A DNA stretch of 40,631 bases from Ruminobacter sp. (GCA_017940385.1 JAGAYS010000064.1:1-40631), one strand, 5' to 3'; shown: positions 8,616 to 17,508, counted from the first letter of the stretch. A program made the numbers and translations. Notes: generated from the sequence alone by a model not told the origin.

Positions 8616-9058
8616 ATTCTTCTCCTTATGTTGGAATATATCCACTTCTTACATTCTTTAACTAACATTTTCTTTTCATTCATTGGAACTTCAATGTTCT
8701 GCCAGTCGTAAATTACTCTTTCCCAAGCATCGGTAAATGCTTCAAAATTGGTGTTACCGGTCTGATCCAGGAAGCGGAGCCAGTTAAGGCCGTAGAGTGG
8801 AGCCACTACGTCACGCGGGTACATGATGAGAGCAGTTTCCTTCAGCCAGTAGTTGATTAAAGGAATGAACGCTTCGTTATTGAGATCAATCTTGTTTAAA
8901 CGTCTTATGGCTGCAAAAAGCGGTAAAAGTCTGTAAATAGAGTAGTAAACGGCAGCCAGAACGACAATAAGAGCGAGCCACCACAGAAAACCGTAGGAAA
9001 AATCTACGGGCGGCTCACCCTCATGGATATCTCTGAGTAAAGAAAAATCAAATTCCAT
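8603..9058 (-). CDS. DUF4381 family membrane protein
   Basis: This 151-residue protein has one membrane helix (about 24-46) and a cytoplasmic C-terminal part ending in basic residues (NIRRRIWGR). DUF4381 genes regularly lie between the DUF58 and VWA genes of moxR operons in proteobacteria, as here. The molecular role is unknown. It sits 3 bp downstream of the DUF58 gene and overlaps batA, so expression is clearly operonic. Confidence 0.82.
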   Translation of the reverse strand: MEFDFSLLRDIHEGEPPVDFSYGFLWWLALIVVLAAVYYSIYRLLPLFAAIRRLNKIDLNNEAFIPLINYWLKETALIMYPRDVVAPLYGLNWLRFLDQTGNTNFEAFTDAWERVIYDWQNIEVPMNEKKMLVKECKKWIYSNIRRRIWGR

Positions 9059-9061
9059 GAC

Positions 9062-9955
9062 CTATTCCCTGTCTTGGTTTTTATTGGCCATCATCAATGC
9101 TTCCGATACATCAATACAGATGTTGCGCTGTGATGTTTCGGAAAGAAGACGATCAATGTGATGTATTCTGTGTAAACCTATACGGCGATAGTTTTCAACG
9201 AAGTTGCTGTCCAGGGAACTGATGAAGCCCTGAGACGAACCGGTGTCGATACCGATGGTACCGGTACCTTCGATGTTTACTTCAATCTTGTCATACAGCT
9301 GATAAGTTCTCACGGTGTGAGACTTGTTCAGACGTCTGAGATAAAGCATTGAGTTATCGTCGAGTCTGTAGAAATCGCTGATGATGTGGAACACGCTGCC
9401 CGGTCTTGCACGATTAACAAGCAGCTTCAGACCGTCACCGATATTAAAGTCAAAACTCTTTCTTCTTAAACCTATCTGGTAAGCGTCATAAATCTTTTGG
9501 ATAAATGCCAGAACGTCTTTACGCATACCGCCGGGCTGGTGTCTTATAGGAGTGTTGCCGAGAATGATCATGCCTGCAACCTTGTCCTTCATTTCCAGAG
9601 CCTGCCAGGCACAGGAAGCGGCAATAAGAGCACCGAGACGTGCCTTAAGCTGTCCCTGAGAACCGAAGTACATTGCCGGGTCGAGATCTAATATGATGTA
9701 CACATTACGGTCACGTTCCTCACGGAACATTTTTGTATAAGGGCGTCCCGTTCTTGCCGTAATTCTCCAGTCGATGTTTCTAATGTCATCGCCGGGGAGA
9801 TAGGCACGAACTTCTGAAAATTCCATACCGCGTCCTTTACTCATTGAACGCAGAATACCATAACGCTGACTTGCCACCATGGTGTTAGGCAGGAGCTGTG
9901 TCAGCGGAGGAACCTGAATAAGTTCTTCGAATGTAAGTTCAATCCCATTAGGCAT
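9062..9955 (-). CDS. DUF58 domain-containing protein
   Basis: The 297-residue soluble protein carries the DUF58 core: GRGMEFSEVRAYLPGDD, then IRNIDWRITARTGRPYTK and FREERDRNVYIILD. DUF58 proteins are the constant partners of MoxR ATPases and have a degenerate VWA-like fold; their function is not settled. The gene follows moxR after a 91-bp gap that contains a GC-rich hairpin, and lies 3 bp before the DUF4381 gene. Confidence 0.88.
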   Translation of the reverse strand: MPNGIELTFEELIQVPPLTQLLPNTMVASQRYGILRSMSKGRGMEFSEVRAYLPGDDIRNIDWRITARTGRPYTKMFREERDRNVYIILDLDPAMYFGSQGQLKARLGALIAASCAWQALEMKDKVAGMIILGNTPIRHQPGGMRKDVLAFIQKIYDAYQIGLRRKSFDFNIGDGLKLLVNRARPGSVFHIISDFYRLDDNSMLYLRRLNKSHTVRTYQLYDKIEVNIEGTGTIGIDTGSSQGFISSLDSNFVENYRRIGLHRIHHIDRLLSETSQRNICIDVSEALMMANKNQDRE

Positions 9956-10011
9956 TGAGTTTATCCTTTTATTGTTGTTATAGTCCAGGTTAAAGCAGCA
10001 GAGCCCATAAT

Positions 10012-10035
10012 CAGGCTGGGGTTTTCCCCGGCCTG
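10012..10035 (-). other. GC-rich hairpin between moxR and the DUF58 gene
   Basis: CAGGCTGGGG pairs with CCCCGGCCTG around TTTT (one G-T pair), within the only sizeable gap of the operon. AGTCCA and TGGACT flank it at about 9982-9987 and 10040-10045 and could extend the fold. No T-run follows on the minus strand, so it is more likely an mRNA-processing or partial-attenuation element than a full terminator. Confidence 0.5.
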
Positions 10036-10046
10036 AAAAAATGGAC

Positions 10047-11006
10047 TTAACCTACAACAACCTTCTTGGTTAAGAGCTCAATTACGCGGTTTGCATCAAC
10101 TCGGTCGGCTTCTGCTTCCATTGACAGGAAGATACGGTGTCTGAACACCGGATATACGCAGTACTGAATATCTTCAGGAGCAACGTAGTTACGGCCGTCA
10201 AGCCATGCCTTAACGCGTGAGCAGTTAGCGAGCGCCATTGTAGCACGAGGAGAAACACCGCAGCTGATCCAACGGGCAAGGTCGGTTGAGTCATAGCTGT
10301 ATGGACGTCTTGTAGCCATGGTCAGGTTAATGATATAGCTTTCAAGAATATCCGGAATTGTTACGGATAATACATCCTTGCGGGCTTCAAACAGTTCTAC
10401 CTGGGTAATTACAGGAGGCTGTTCCTTTGCTGCATGCTTAGACTCGAGGTGATTCAGTCTGAGAATCTGTAATTCGGTACCCTGATCAGGGTAGTTCAAC
10501 TGCAGGTGCATGATGAAACGGTCGAGCTGAGCTTCAGGGAGAGGGTAGGTACCTTCCTGTTCGAGCGGGTTCTGTGTAGCCATTACCAGGAACAGATCAG
10601 GTAACTGATAGGTCTTACGACCGATGGTTATCTGTCTTTCCGCCATCGCTTCCAGAAGTGCTGACTGAACCTTTGCCGGAGCACGGTTGATTTCGTCGGC
10701 TAACAGTAAGTGATGGAACAGAGGACCAGGCTGGAATACGAATGTACCATCCTGAGGTCTGTAAATATCTGTACCGGTCAAGTCCGCTGGCAAAAGGTCT
10801 GGTGTGAACTGGATACGGTGGAATCTGCCTTCAATACATTCTGACAAAAGCTTGATTGCTCTTGTTTTTGCAAGTCCCGGAGGGCCTTCAACAAGAATAT
10901 GACCGTCCGCCAGTAATGCGGTTAAAAGACCGTCAACCAGTTCCGGCTGACCGACTATATTCTTATTCATATAGTCGCGAACTTTTAATATAGCTTCATT
11001 GGACAT
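10047..11006 (-). CDS. moxR: MoxR family AAA+ ATPase
   Basis: The 319-residue ATPase has Walker A GPPGLAKT (41-48), Walker B LLLADEINRA (about 100-109), the family hallmark SALLEAMAERQITIG, a sensor region MATQNPLEQEGTYPLPEAQLDRF, and an arginine-rich C-terminal lid. MoxR proteins act as chaperones that mature or load cofactors into VWA-domain proteins. The two VWA genes downstream in the same operon are the obvious clients. It is the first gene of the operon and has a long structured leader. Confidence 0.92.
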   Translation of the reverse strand: MSNEAILKVRDYMNKNIVGQPELVDGLLTALLADGHILVEGPPGLAKTRAIKLLSECIEGRFHRIQFTPDLLPADLTGTDIYRPQDGTFVFQPGPLFHHLLLADEINRAPAKVQSALLEAMAERQITIGRKTYQLPDLFLVMATQNPLEQEGTYPLPEAQLDRFIMHLQLNYPDQGTELQILRLNHLESKHAAKEQPPVITQVELFEARKDVLSVTIPDILESYIINLTMATRRPYSYDSTDLARWISCGVSPRATMALANCSRVKAWLDGRNYVAPEDIQYCVYPVFRHRIFLSMEAEADRVDANRVIELLTKKVVVG

Positions 11007-11160
11007 TTGCTATTATCCCTATTTCTGAGTTGTATTTTTACGAGTAAAAAATAAAACTATTTTTACAGGTAGTATTATTTTTGCAAAACTCTGATTTACT
11101 CCGCGGAGACAAAAATAATCTCTCCCCGTGCGGGAGTAAAATTTTAATAAAATATAGCAT
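11007..11160 (-). promoter_or_regulatory. Structured leader and promoter region of the moxR operon
   Basis: An outer stem, TTTACTCC (11095-11102) with GGAGTAAA (11133-11140), encloses a second, GGAGA (11105-11109) with TCTCC (11121-11125). A short AT hairpin (GTAAAAA/TTTTTAC) lies nearer the gene at about 11044-11066. The region upstream (11140-11240) is AT-rich and should contain the promoter, but I cannot fix the boxes. The stretch 11240-11750 holds no gene I trust; a 45-codon ORF at 11339-11476 lacks a convincing ribosome site. Confidence 0.4.
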
Positions 11161-11749
11161 ACAACAATCATTATCTTAGAATAGATTTATCTAAAAATGT
11201 GTAGTCTGTACTGTTTTAACACGCCTATAAGTCAATATTTTTAGTGGTTGTTGTTTTTTTAAACGATAAGTTTGCTGTATGCGTTGATTTATAAATGTTT
11301 GGTGGTTTTTTGAGCAAATTCATAAAGACCGTGAAATTATGAATGCCTTATTTCGAAAATTGACGGCACTGATCTTTTTTATATTCAGTAATAAAAAGAA
11401 TACGGAATATCTGTCGAAACGTCGCGGTTCCGGCGGAAAAATGCACCGTATGGCAATTACCCGTGGTAAGAGATGACTACAGTTTCTTTGCTATTTGTAT
11501 TTCTGTTCTTCTCTACCTTATTATTCCTTATTTCTGCATGTTCCTAATGCCGTTTGTTTGTTGTCCAAAGCTACCGGATGTGATGAGCTGTATCCGTGAT
11601 TGCCGTGAATACGGATTCCGATATGTCTTACTGGTGAGTGGTTATTATACGTTTTTTGATGTTTTATAACATGAATGTCACAAATCCGACAAGCAAAGAA
11701 CAACGGAGATCAAAATTCAAAGTCGATCTCAAATTTGTTACATCAATGT

Positions 11750-11801
11750 TGATATACTTAAGTTGAACATAGCGGTATGGATACCGGATTGTCGGTACCG
11801 C
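11750..11801 (+). promoter_or_regulatory. Extended -10 promoter and leader hairpin of ytfK
   Basis: TG-A-TATACT (11750-11758) is a good extended -10 element. Just downstream, AGCGGTA (from 11771) and TACCGCT (to 11802) form an inverted repeat with an inner TACCG/CGGTA hairpin, in the untranslated leader of ytfK. Confidence 0.4.
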
Positions 11802-11872
11802 TGTACTTCTGGCTGATAATAACAATAAATAATATTCATAATACCGCAGCCCGCAGAAAAGGGATTATAACA

Positions 11873-12070
11873 ATGAGAATATTTAAAAAATATAGCCCGG
11901 CAATGATTGCCAAGCATGTGCGAACTTTTTTTAAAGGCAGACTGTATATACATGGACGTGGAGCCTATGAATTCGACAAGGGAGCAGTTCTGATGCCTGT
12001 TGGTGCTGATGATAAGCACCGTGATACCGTAAGGGAACTCAACAGCTACATCGAAACCAGCAAAACCTGA
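11873..12070 (+). CDS. ytfK: YtfK-like (DUF1107) stringent-response modulator
   Basis: The 65-residue product begins MRIFKKYSPAMIAKHVRTF and continues FKGRLYIHGRGAYEFDKG. This is close, almost position for position, to E. coli YtfK (MKIFQRYNPLQVAKYVK.., FRGRLYIKDVGAFEFDKG..). In E. coli YtfK binds SpoT and favours (p)ppGpp accumulation under phosphate and fatty-acid starvation; transferring that role here is inference. The reading frame is open 96 bp further upstream, but the family start and length fit the ATG at 11873. It is a single gene with its own promoter and terminator. The ribosome site is weak (AAAAGGGATTATAACA before ATG). Confidence 0.83.
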   Translation: MRIFKKYSPAMIAKHVRTFFKGRLYIHGRGAYEFDKGAVLMPVGADDKHRDTVRELNSYIETSKT

Positions 12071-12120
12071 GAGAATAGGACGTCCTCATGAAGTGGAACA
12101 GGATGTTTTTAAGAGTAAAA

Positions 12121-12150
12121 TAGGAACCGCAGGGTTCCTATTTTTCTTTT
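12121..12150 (+). terminator. Terminator of ytfK
   Basis: AGGAACC and GGTTCCT pair across a short loop and are followed by ATTTTTCTTTT, a clear intrinsic terminator about 50 bp after the stop codon. Confidence 0.85.
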
Positions 12151-12153
12151 ACG

Positions 12154-12187
12154 GGTCCGACAGCCGTAATAATCCGGCTGTCGGACC
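12154..12187. other. Perfect 13-bp hairpin between ytfK and prmB
   Basis: GGTCCGACAGCCG and CGGCTGTCGGACC pair perfectly around an 8-nt loop. No T-run follows on either side. It may back up the ytfK terminator, protect a transcript end, or be a repeat element. The rest of this gap has one more hairpin at 12284-12310 (GCAACGG/CCGTTGC) in the prmB leader. Confidence 0.45.
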
Positions 12188-12348
12188 GTTACTGTTTCGT
12201 CCTGTACAATATACGGCCGTCCGGTTGCAATTTATTGCTCATACCGGGTTCAGATGTTAAAATGTGGAAAATTTTTAAATACTGCAACGGTCTCTGCCGT
12301 GAGCCGTTGCGTAACGTGCCGTGTAACGTTGTTTCTTAGGAATTGTAT

Positions 12349-13350
12349 ATGAATGAGATTGTTGGCAGCGAAGTAGAAAAGAGAAAATTCAGGAAGGAAA
12401 ATTTTCCGGAAGATGTTGAAGCAGAGATTGTAAGTGAACTGGAAACAATTAATGATGTAGTCCGTTACGTTACCAGTTATATGATTGAGAACAACGTCTA
12501 TCTCGGACACGGTACCGACAGCTACTGGGACGAAGCTCTTTATCTGGTGCTCTGCCTCATCAATCTTGATTCTCCGGGAGATCCGGAGACCATGAATGCG
12601 AAGCTTACCGATCGCGAGAAGAGAAATATCGCCAGGGCACTGACCACCAGGGTTAGGGACAGAATACCGACTGCTTACCTTACCAACAGGGCATGGTTCT
12701 GCGGTATCGAATTCTATGTGGATGAAAGAGTAATCATTCCGCGCTCACCTATAGGCGAGCTTATCAATAACGGTTTTGCCCCTTATCTCAGGAAGACTCC
12801 TTCACGCATTCTGGATATGTGTACCGGTTCAGGATGCATTGCTCTTGCATGCGCCAATAAGTACAGTGCCGAGGACGTTTCCATTGATGCGGTTGACATC
12901 AGTGAGGATGCACTTGACGTATGTATCAGGAACATTTACAACTATGGCCTTGAAGACGTCGTTATTCCTATTAAGAGCGACCTTTTTGATGCACTTAATG
13001 AAGATGATAAATATGATCTTATCGTATGCAACCCTCCGTACGTTGATGCCGCCGATATGGAAGACATGCCTGATGAATATCGTGCTGAACCAGAATTGGC
13101 ACTGGCTGCGGGAAATGACGGTCTGGATCTTGTCAAGGTAATCATTGCCGAGGCTCCGTACTATCTTGCGGATGACGGTCTGATTTTTGTTGAAGTCGGA
13201 AACAGCAGACTTTCACTTGAGGCTGAATTCCCTGAAGTTGAATTCAAATGGGTTGAATTTAAGAATGGTGGTGACGGAGTGTTTGTCATGACCTATGATG
13301 ATTTAATTGAATATGCTCCATATTTTGAGCAGTACAGGAGAGAAAAGTAA
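12349..13350 (+). CDS. prmB: Ribosomal protein L3 N5-glutamine methyltransferase
   Basis: The 333-residue enzyme transfers a methyl group from SAM to a glutamine of ribosomal protein uL3. It has the SAM-binding motif [14 protein letters not shown] and the NPPY motif (in [14 protein letters not shown]) that binds the glutamine amide, plus the PrmB-type N-terminus ([37 protein letters not shown], read in two parts). PrmC differs in its N-terminal region and its prfA neighbourhood. The ATG at 12349 has AGGA 7 bp upstream; a TTG at 12343 is less likely. It overlaps aroC by one base (TAATG), the usual gammaproteobacterial prmB-aroC order. Confidence 0.92.
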   Translation: MNEIVGSEVEKRKFRKENFPEDVEAEIVSELETINDVVRYVTSYMIENNVYLGHGTDSYWDEALYLVLCLINLDSPGDPETMNAKLTDREKRNIARALTTRVRDRIPTAYLTNRAWFCGIEFYVDERVIIPRSPIGELINNGFAPYLRKTPSRILDMCTGSGCIALACANKYSAEDVSIDAVDISEDALDVCIRNIYNYGLEDVVIPIKSDLFDALNEDDKYDLIVCNPPYVDAADMEDMPDEYRAEPELALAAGNDGLDLVKVIIAEAPYYLADDGLIFVEVGNSRLSLEAEFPEVEFKWVEFKNGGDGVFVMTYDDLIEYAPYFEQYRREK

Positions 13351-14438
13351 TGGCCGGCAATACCTTTGGTAAACTGTTTACCGTAACCACCTGCGGGGAA
13401 AGTCACGGTTTGGCTCTGGCTGCAATTGTTGACGGTTGCCCTCCGGGGCTGGAGCTCTGCGAGGCGGATCTTCAGAAGGATCTGGACAGAAGACGTCCGG
13501 GCACCTCTAAGTTCACCACTCTGAGAAGAGAGCCGGATCAGGTGAGAATCATCTCCGGTGTCTTCGAAGGAAAAACCACGGGTACCCCAATCGGTCTGGT
13601 AATAGATAATGTGGATCAGCATTCTTCCGACTATACCGCAATATCACAGATGTTCAGACCGGGGCATGCGGATTATACCTATCTTCAGAAGTACGGCATC
13701 AGGGATTACAGGGGCGGCGGACGTTCATCTGCCCGCGAAACCGCCATGCGCGTGGCGGCTGGTGCCATAGCCAAGAAGTATCTGAAGGAAAAGCTTGGCG
13801 TGGAAATCAGAGGATATACCACGTCAATAGGTTCGGTTAAGGCGGAAAAGTGCATCGTTGATGAAAGAGAAAACAATGAGTTCTTCTTCTGCGATCCTGA
13901 TAAGGTCGAAGAAGTAAGGGAATTCATGTGTAATCTCTTAAAGGAACATGATTCTGTAGGGGCTTCGGTTGAAGTTGTGGCTACCGGTGTTCCCGTAGGT
14001 CTTGGTGAGCCTGTATTTGATCGTCTTGATGCCGAGATTGCCTACGCAATGATGGGTATCAATGCAGTTAAGGGAGTTGAAATCGGCGACGGCATGGCCG
14101 TAGCCGGCCAGAAGGGCTCATATCACAGAGACGTGCTGACACCTGAAGGTTTTACCACCAACCATGCAGGCGGTATTCTGGGCGGTATCAGTACCGGTCA
14201 GGACATAATAGTGAAGATGGCTCTTAAGCCGACTTCAAGCATTACCATCCCCGGTAAGACCATAAATCTTCAGGGTGAGGTTACCGATGTTGTTACCAAG
14301 GGCAGACATGACCCTTGTGTCGGCATCAGGGCCGTGCCTATTGCCGAAGCCATGCTGGCTCTTACGCTGATGGATCATTTCATGCGTAACCGTGCCCAGT
14401 GTGCCGATGTTGTATGCAGTACTCCGAAAATCGCATGA
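13350..14438 (+). CDS. aroC: Chorismate synthase
   Basis: This 362-residue enzyme converts 5-enolpyruvylshikimate-3-phosphate to chorismate with reduced FMN, the last shared step of aromatic amino-acid synthesis. Visible signatures are [21 protein letters not shown] near the start (two overlapping conserved blocks), [37 protein letters not shown], and the late [11 protein letters not shown] and [18 protein letters not shown]. It is full length. Its start codon overlaps the prmB stop, so translation is coupled. A terminator follows. Confidence 0.97.
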   Translation: MAGNTFGKLFTVTTCGESHGLALAAIVDGCPPGLELCEADLQKDLDRRRPGTSKFTTLRREPDQVRIISGVFEGKTTGTPIGLVIDNVDQHSSDYTAISQMFRPGHADYTYLQKYGIRDYRGGGRSSARETAMRVAAGAIAKKYLKEKLGVEIRGYTTSIGSVKAEKCIVDERENNEFFFCDPDKVEEVREFMCNLLKEHDSVGASVEVVATGVPVGLGEPVFDRLDAEIAYAMMGINAVKGVEIGDGMAVAGQKGSYHRDVLTPEGFTTNHAGGILGGISTGQDIIVKMALKPTSSITIPGKTINLQGEVTDVVTKGRHDPCVGIRAVPIAEAMLALTLMDHFMRNRAQCADVVCSTPKIA

Positions 14439-14478
14439 TTTTCGATATGCGCGGAAACCATCCGTAAGTCCTGATGAA

Positions 14479-14511
14479 AACCGGATCGCCTAAAAGGGCG
14501 GTCCGGTTTTT
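14479..14511 (+). terminator. Terminator of prmB-aroC
   Basis: AACCGGATCGCC and GGCGGTCCGGTT form a 12-bp stem with one wobble pair, followed by TTT. Confidence 0.85.
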
Positions 14512-14589
14512 GTTTGCGTGGTGATGGAATCGGAGAATACAGCCATGATTAGGGATTAGTGAAAAAATATTGATTTTTTCAGAAAAAGG

Positions 14590-14700
14590 TATAATATTTC
14601 TTTTTCAATAAATTCCGTAATTAAATGCCATAATTCATTATGCATTTATAATAAATACGGATCATGATAATGCTGAATCCGAATAAATGCGGATTCCTGC
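14590..14700 (+). promoter_or_regulatory. Promoter region and leader hairpin of the arfA-like gene
   Basis: A consensus TATAAT lies at 14590-14595; TTGATT at 14570 is only 14 bp away, so the -35 is uncertain. In the leader GAATCCG and CGGATTC (14678-14699) form a perfect 7-bp hairpin. I see no gene between aroC and 14772. Confidence 0.35.
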
Positions 14701-14771
14701 ATCGGATACCGAAACGTTTATACCTTATATTAATTGTTTTTGACAGAGATGACGTTAAAAGGAGTTATGTA

Positions 14772-14987
14772 ATGAGCAGAAAAGAACGCAGGAAGAGCGG
14801 CTCAGGTGAGTCTGCGGTTCCTAATGTGATAAACTTTGTATGCAGATACGATCTTAAGTTCAATCACGCAAGAACCTATGATGACCGCAAGAAGAAGATG
14901 AAAGCGGGGTACGTAAAGCACAAGAACAGAATTTCGCCGTGTGACGGCATAAGTCCACGGCGAATTTTTTTGTCCCTAGCATTTTAA
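14772..14987 (+). CDS. Candidate ribosome-rescue factor ArfA-like small protein with a terminator inside the ORF
   Basis: The start is fixed by AAGGAG 7 bp before the ATG at 14772, giving 71 residues. It is strongly basic. The central part runs NVINFVCRYDLKFNHARTY, then DDRKKKMKAGYVKHKNR. This can be laid against the ArfA pattern N-x-I...LF-x-Q-R...KKGKGSYMRKGKH, though identity is low. The decisive oddity is that a perfect intrinsic terminator (14933-14971) lies inside the reading frame, before the stop. Most transcripts would therefore lack a stop codon. Proteobacterial arfA genes are known for this: the truncated product is tagged by tmRNA unless trans-translation fails. The last codons also overlap the 3' end of the opposing malY-like gene. 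Alternative: an unrelated small basic protein with accidental read-through. Confidence 0.55.
   Translation: MSRKERRKSGSGESAVPNVINFVCRYDLKFNHARTYDDRKKKMKAGYVKHKNRISPCDGISPRRIFLSLAF
14933..14971 (+). terminator. Intrinsic terminator inside the arfA-like ORF
   Basis: TTCGCCGTG (14933-14941) pairs perfectly with CACGGCGAA (14956-14964), followed by seven T. It lies 14 bp ahead of the ORF's stop codon at 14985-14987. On the minus strand no T-run follows, so it acts on plus-strand transcripts. Confidence 0.85.
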
Positions 14988-16253
14988 GACCTTAACCAAT
15001 CTGTCCATTGCTTCCTTCAGAATGGCCCTCGGACAGGCTACATTTATTCTTACGAATCCGCTTCCCTCCTTCCCGAAAATATACCCCTGATTTGCTTGAA
15101 TTCTGCATTCAGTAAGCAGAAGTCTTTCCAGTTCCGTGTCGCTTAATCCGTATTTTCTGAAATCAAGCCACAGAAAGTAGGTTCCTTCCGGTACTGCGGA
15201 ATGCCAGATGTCAGGAAGTTCCGCATCAAGCCTGTGGTAGGCATAATTAAGGTTGTCCTTTATATAGGAAAGGGTTTCTTTCAGCCAGTAGCTTCCCGTT
15301 CTGTATGCTGTTTCCGCAGCAATGCTCTGAATGAAGTTCGGACCGTGTCCGTGCAGCCCCAGACTTTCCGCCGTATCCAGAAAACGTGTTCTTGTTTCGG
15401 CATTTTTAATGAATATGTTGGCATTGGCAATGCCGGCAAGATTAAATGTTTTTGACGGAGAGGTGCATACAATCAGTCTGTCATTGAGCCTGTCGTTTTC
15501 CAGATTAAGTACGGACGTGAATGCTGATGACGGAAACACGATGTCCGAATGGATTTCGTCGGCAACAACAAAGACTCCGTGCTTAAGGCAGATGTCAGTC
15601 AGAGCGAAGATTTCATCCTTTGAGAATACACGTCCCGTAGGGTTGTGGGGACTGCAGAGAATGAACAGTGCCGGATGCTCCGCTTCAATCGTTTTTTCAA
15701 ATGCTTCAAAATCAATTTCAAAACGGTTTTTACCCTGTATAAGAGGGCTTCTGATAAGTCTTCTGCCGGTGGATGACACCGTTCTGTAAAACGGGTGATA
15801 GACGGGAGTCTGCAGAATTATTCCGTCACCCGGATTTGTAAAGGCGTGGATTGCCGTTATTATCGCCGGGATAACTCCGGAGAAGGGTACAATTTCATTT
15901 GCCCTGACCGAGTAATTGAATTTATCCTTAAACCACTCCGATACAGCTGTTTTGTAGCTGCCGGGAGTGTATGAATATCCGTATACTCCGTTGGCTATTC
16001 TCTGCTGCAGAGCCTCCCTGACAGTCGGAACCGTTTCAAAGTCCATGTCGGCTATCCATAACGGAAGCAGGGGGAGTCTGTCCGGATTCACGCTGTCGAT
16101 ACTCTTCTGCCATTTAAGGGAAAGAGCGTTTCCAAGATCGGGGATTCTGTCCCGGCTGTTGCTTATGGCTGCACTGTTCGCAGAAAGCAGCTCCCCGTTT
16201 GCGGAGAGCTGGTGAACAGGAGCTCTGTTCAGAACGGTGATTCCGGAAATCAT
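14976..16253 (-). CDS. MalY/PatB family PLP-dependent C-S lyase (cystathionine beta-lyase type)
   Basis: The 425-residue fold type I PLP enzyme resembles MalY/PatB, which cleave cystathionine or cysteine to a thiol or sulfide, pyruvate and ammonia. Visible marks are LPLWIADMDFETVP, VYGYSYTPGSY, CSPHNPTGRVF, VVADEIHSDIVF, and SPSKTFNLAG with the PLP-binding lysine. The C-terminus has GSGFVRINVACPRAIL. AAGGAG lies 6 bp before the ATG at 16253. Compared with MalY (about 390 residues) there is an N-terminal extension of about 35-40 residues of unclear use. The gene is monocistronic, with a palindrome upstream at 16348-16368. Its last bases overlap the arfA-like ORF on the other strand. Confidence 0.85.
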   Translation of the reverse strand: MISGITVLNRAPVHQLSANGELLSANSAAISNSRDRIPDLGNALSLKWQKSIDSVNPDRLPLLPLWIADMDFETVPTVREALQQRIANGVYGYSYTPGSYKTAVSEWFKDKFNYSVRANEIVPFSGVIPAIITAIHAFTNPGDGIILQTPVYHPFYRTVSSTGRRLIRSPLIQGKNRFEIDFEAFEKTIEAEHPALFILCSPHNPTGRVFSKDEIFALTDICLKHGVFVVADEIHSDIVFPSSAFTSVLNLENDRLNDRLIVCTSPSKTFNLAGIANANIFIKNAETRTRFLDTAESLGLHGHGPNFIQSIAAETAYRTGSYWLKETLSYIKDNLNYAYHRLDAELPDIWHSAVPEGTYFLWLDFRKYGLSDTELERLLLTECRIQANQGYIFGKEGSGFVRINVACPRAILKEAMDRLVKVLKC

Positions 16254-16347
16254 GGTGTTCTCCTTGTATTATTGTTTAGTTGTTTTCTGTTTTTCTTTGT
16301 TATGTTTATTATTATTTATTTATTTCTTTCTTTCTTTAAACATATAT

Positions 16348-16368
16348 CATATCAAACATATTGATATG
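16348..16368. promoter_or_regulatory. Operator-like palindrome upstream of the malY-like gene
   Basis: CATATCAA and TTGATATG form a perfect 8-bp inverted repeat around ACATA, 95 bp before the malY-like start in an AT-rich gap (16254-16596). The gap also serves the divergent YdjM-like gene. The regulator is not visible nearby. I see no other gene in this gap. Confidence 0.5.
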
Positions 16369-16596
16369 GTATGAATTATATTTTTGCACCGATAATTCAG
16401 AATGTCAACAGGGTTTTTTTGAACTTTTGATTTAAATTGATGCTGCCAACCGTGATCTGATGCTTAATTCTTTGCATTAATAAATATTTGTGATAATATT
16501 GCCAGGATTGAAGAAACGTTGCAGAGCACTGTTTCTAAACTCTTCAGACCGGAAATTTTCCGGAATATATCGTTAAGTTATAAGCATCCCATCATA

Positions 16597-17238
16597 ATGA
16601 AAAGCAGAACCCATCTTGTCGTCGGATTATCATCATCGCTCCTGCTGGTTCATCCGACAGACTGGCATACTTTTGCGGTCGGAGCGGTGACGGCCGTTGT
16701 CGGCGGGACTGTTTCAGACATAGATTCGCGGATGTCCAGACCTCACGGCAGGGCTACTTTGATTATTGCCCTGATTTTTCTTCTTGTAATCGGTCTGGTG
16801 GTTGCTGACGGTGAATACGATCTTGGACTGTACCGCAGTATAACCGGTAATGAGCAGACTGCCGATCCTGTAAAAGGAGGTCTGGCCTTTGTTCTGATTT
16901 GTGCTCTCGGCATGAATATCAAGCACAGGGCCTTCATGCATTCTTTTTTCGGAATGGTGGCACTGACATTCTGTGTTTTTCTGGTTGATCCTGTGGCCGT
17001 GCCATTTTTTGTCATAGCCTTTATGGGGCATATCTTCCTGGATTTTCTGAACAGCTATGACATATATTTCTTCTACCCGTTCTCATTCTGTAAATACTGC
17101 CTCCGTATTGCCGAGGATGACGGTTTTCTTGACAGAATCATATTCATGCTAGGAACGGCTTTAAGTATATGGCTTCTTGTTCTTATTCCCGCTGACATTA
17201 TGGGTTTTTTCAGCTGGCTTGCGGAAATTAAAAACTAG
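16597..17238 (+). CDS. YdjM-like membrane-bound metal-dependent hydrolase (DUF457 family)
   Basis: The chosen ATG at 16597 gives 213 residues starting MKSRTHLVVGLSSS, the usual start of this family; the upstream 26 codons from a TTG are not typical. Family metal-ligand motifs are visible: TH near the start, GGTVSDIDSRMSRPHGR, NIKHRAFMHSF, and FMGHIFLDFLN. Four to five membrane helices are predicted by eye. E. coli YdjM is a LexA-regulated inner-membrane protein of uncertain function; hydrolase activity is inferred from the fold. No clear LexA box is visible here. A hairpin at 17237-17269 (AGACA..GTCT) overlaps the stop, without a T-run. Confidence 0.78.
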   Translation: MKSRTHLVVGLSSSLLLVHPTDWHTFAVGAVTAVVGGTVSDIDSRMSRPHGRATLIIALIFLLVIGLVVADGEYDLGLYRSITGNEQTADPVKGGLAFVLICALGMNIKHRAFMHSFFGMVALTFCVFLVDPVAVPFFVIAFMGHIFLDFLNSYDIYFFYPFSFCKYCLRIAEDDGFLDRIIFMLGTALSIWLLVLIPADIMGFFSWLAEIKN

Positions 17239-17508
17239 ACATCTCCTCAGACCGATCTGCGGAGTGTCTGCCGTTAAATCAGGAATTCCTTAAAATCTGA
17301 TTCTTCAGGTTTGGTTTTGTGTCATGAAACGTCAGTTGATTTCAGTAATTCAGTTCATTAATTTGATCATGGTTAAAAAACAATCAGGTTAATCGTAAAA
17401 TATTTTCATGATGCGGGTTCAGATGATATATTTAAATTAATAGCGTTTTTTTTATATTCTAATAAAACCTCAAATACCAAGACATGGACAGTGTCCCGGA
17501 GGGATTTT

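Noticed and set aside
9991-10040. Possible third copy of the AGAGCC small RNA near the DUF58 gene
   Set aside because: Only CAGAGCCC is shared. TCTGCGC, ACAGCG and the promoter geometry are absent.
11339-11476. 45-codon ORF with a hydrophobic then basic peptide
   Set aside because: No convincing ribosome site or promoter, and no homology I can recall.
11463-11669. 68-codon hydrophobic plus-strand ORF
   Set aside because: No ribosome site and no family-like pattern; composition is what AT-rich non-coding DNA gives.
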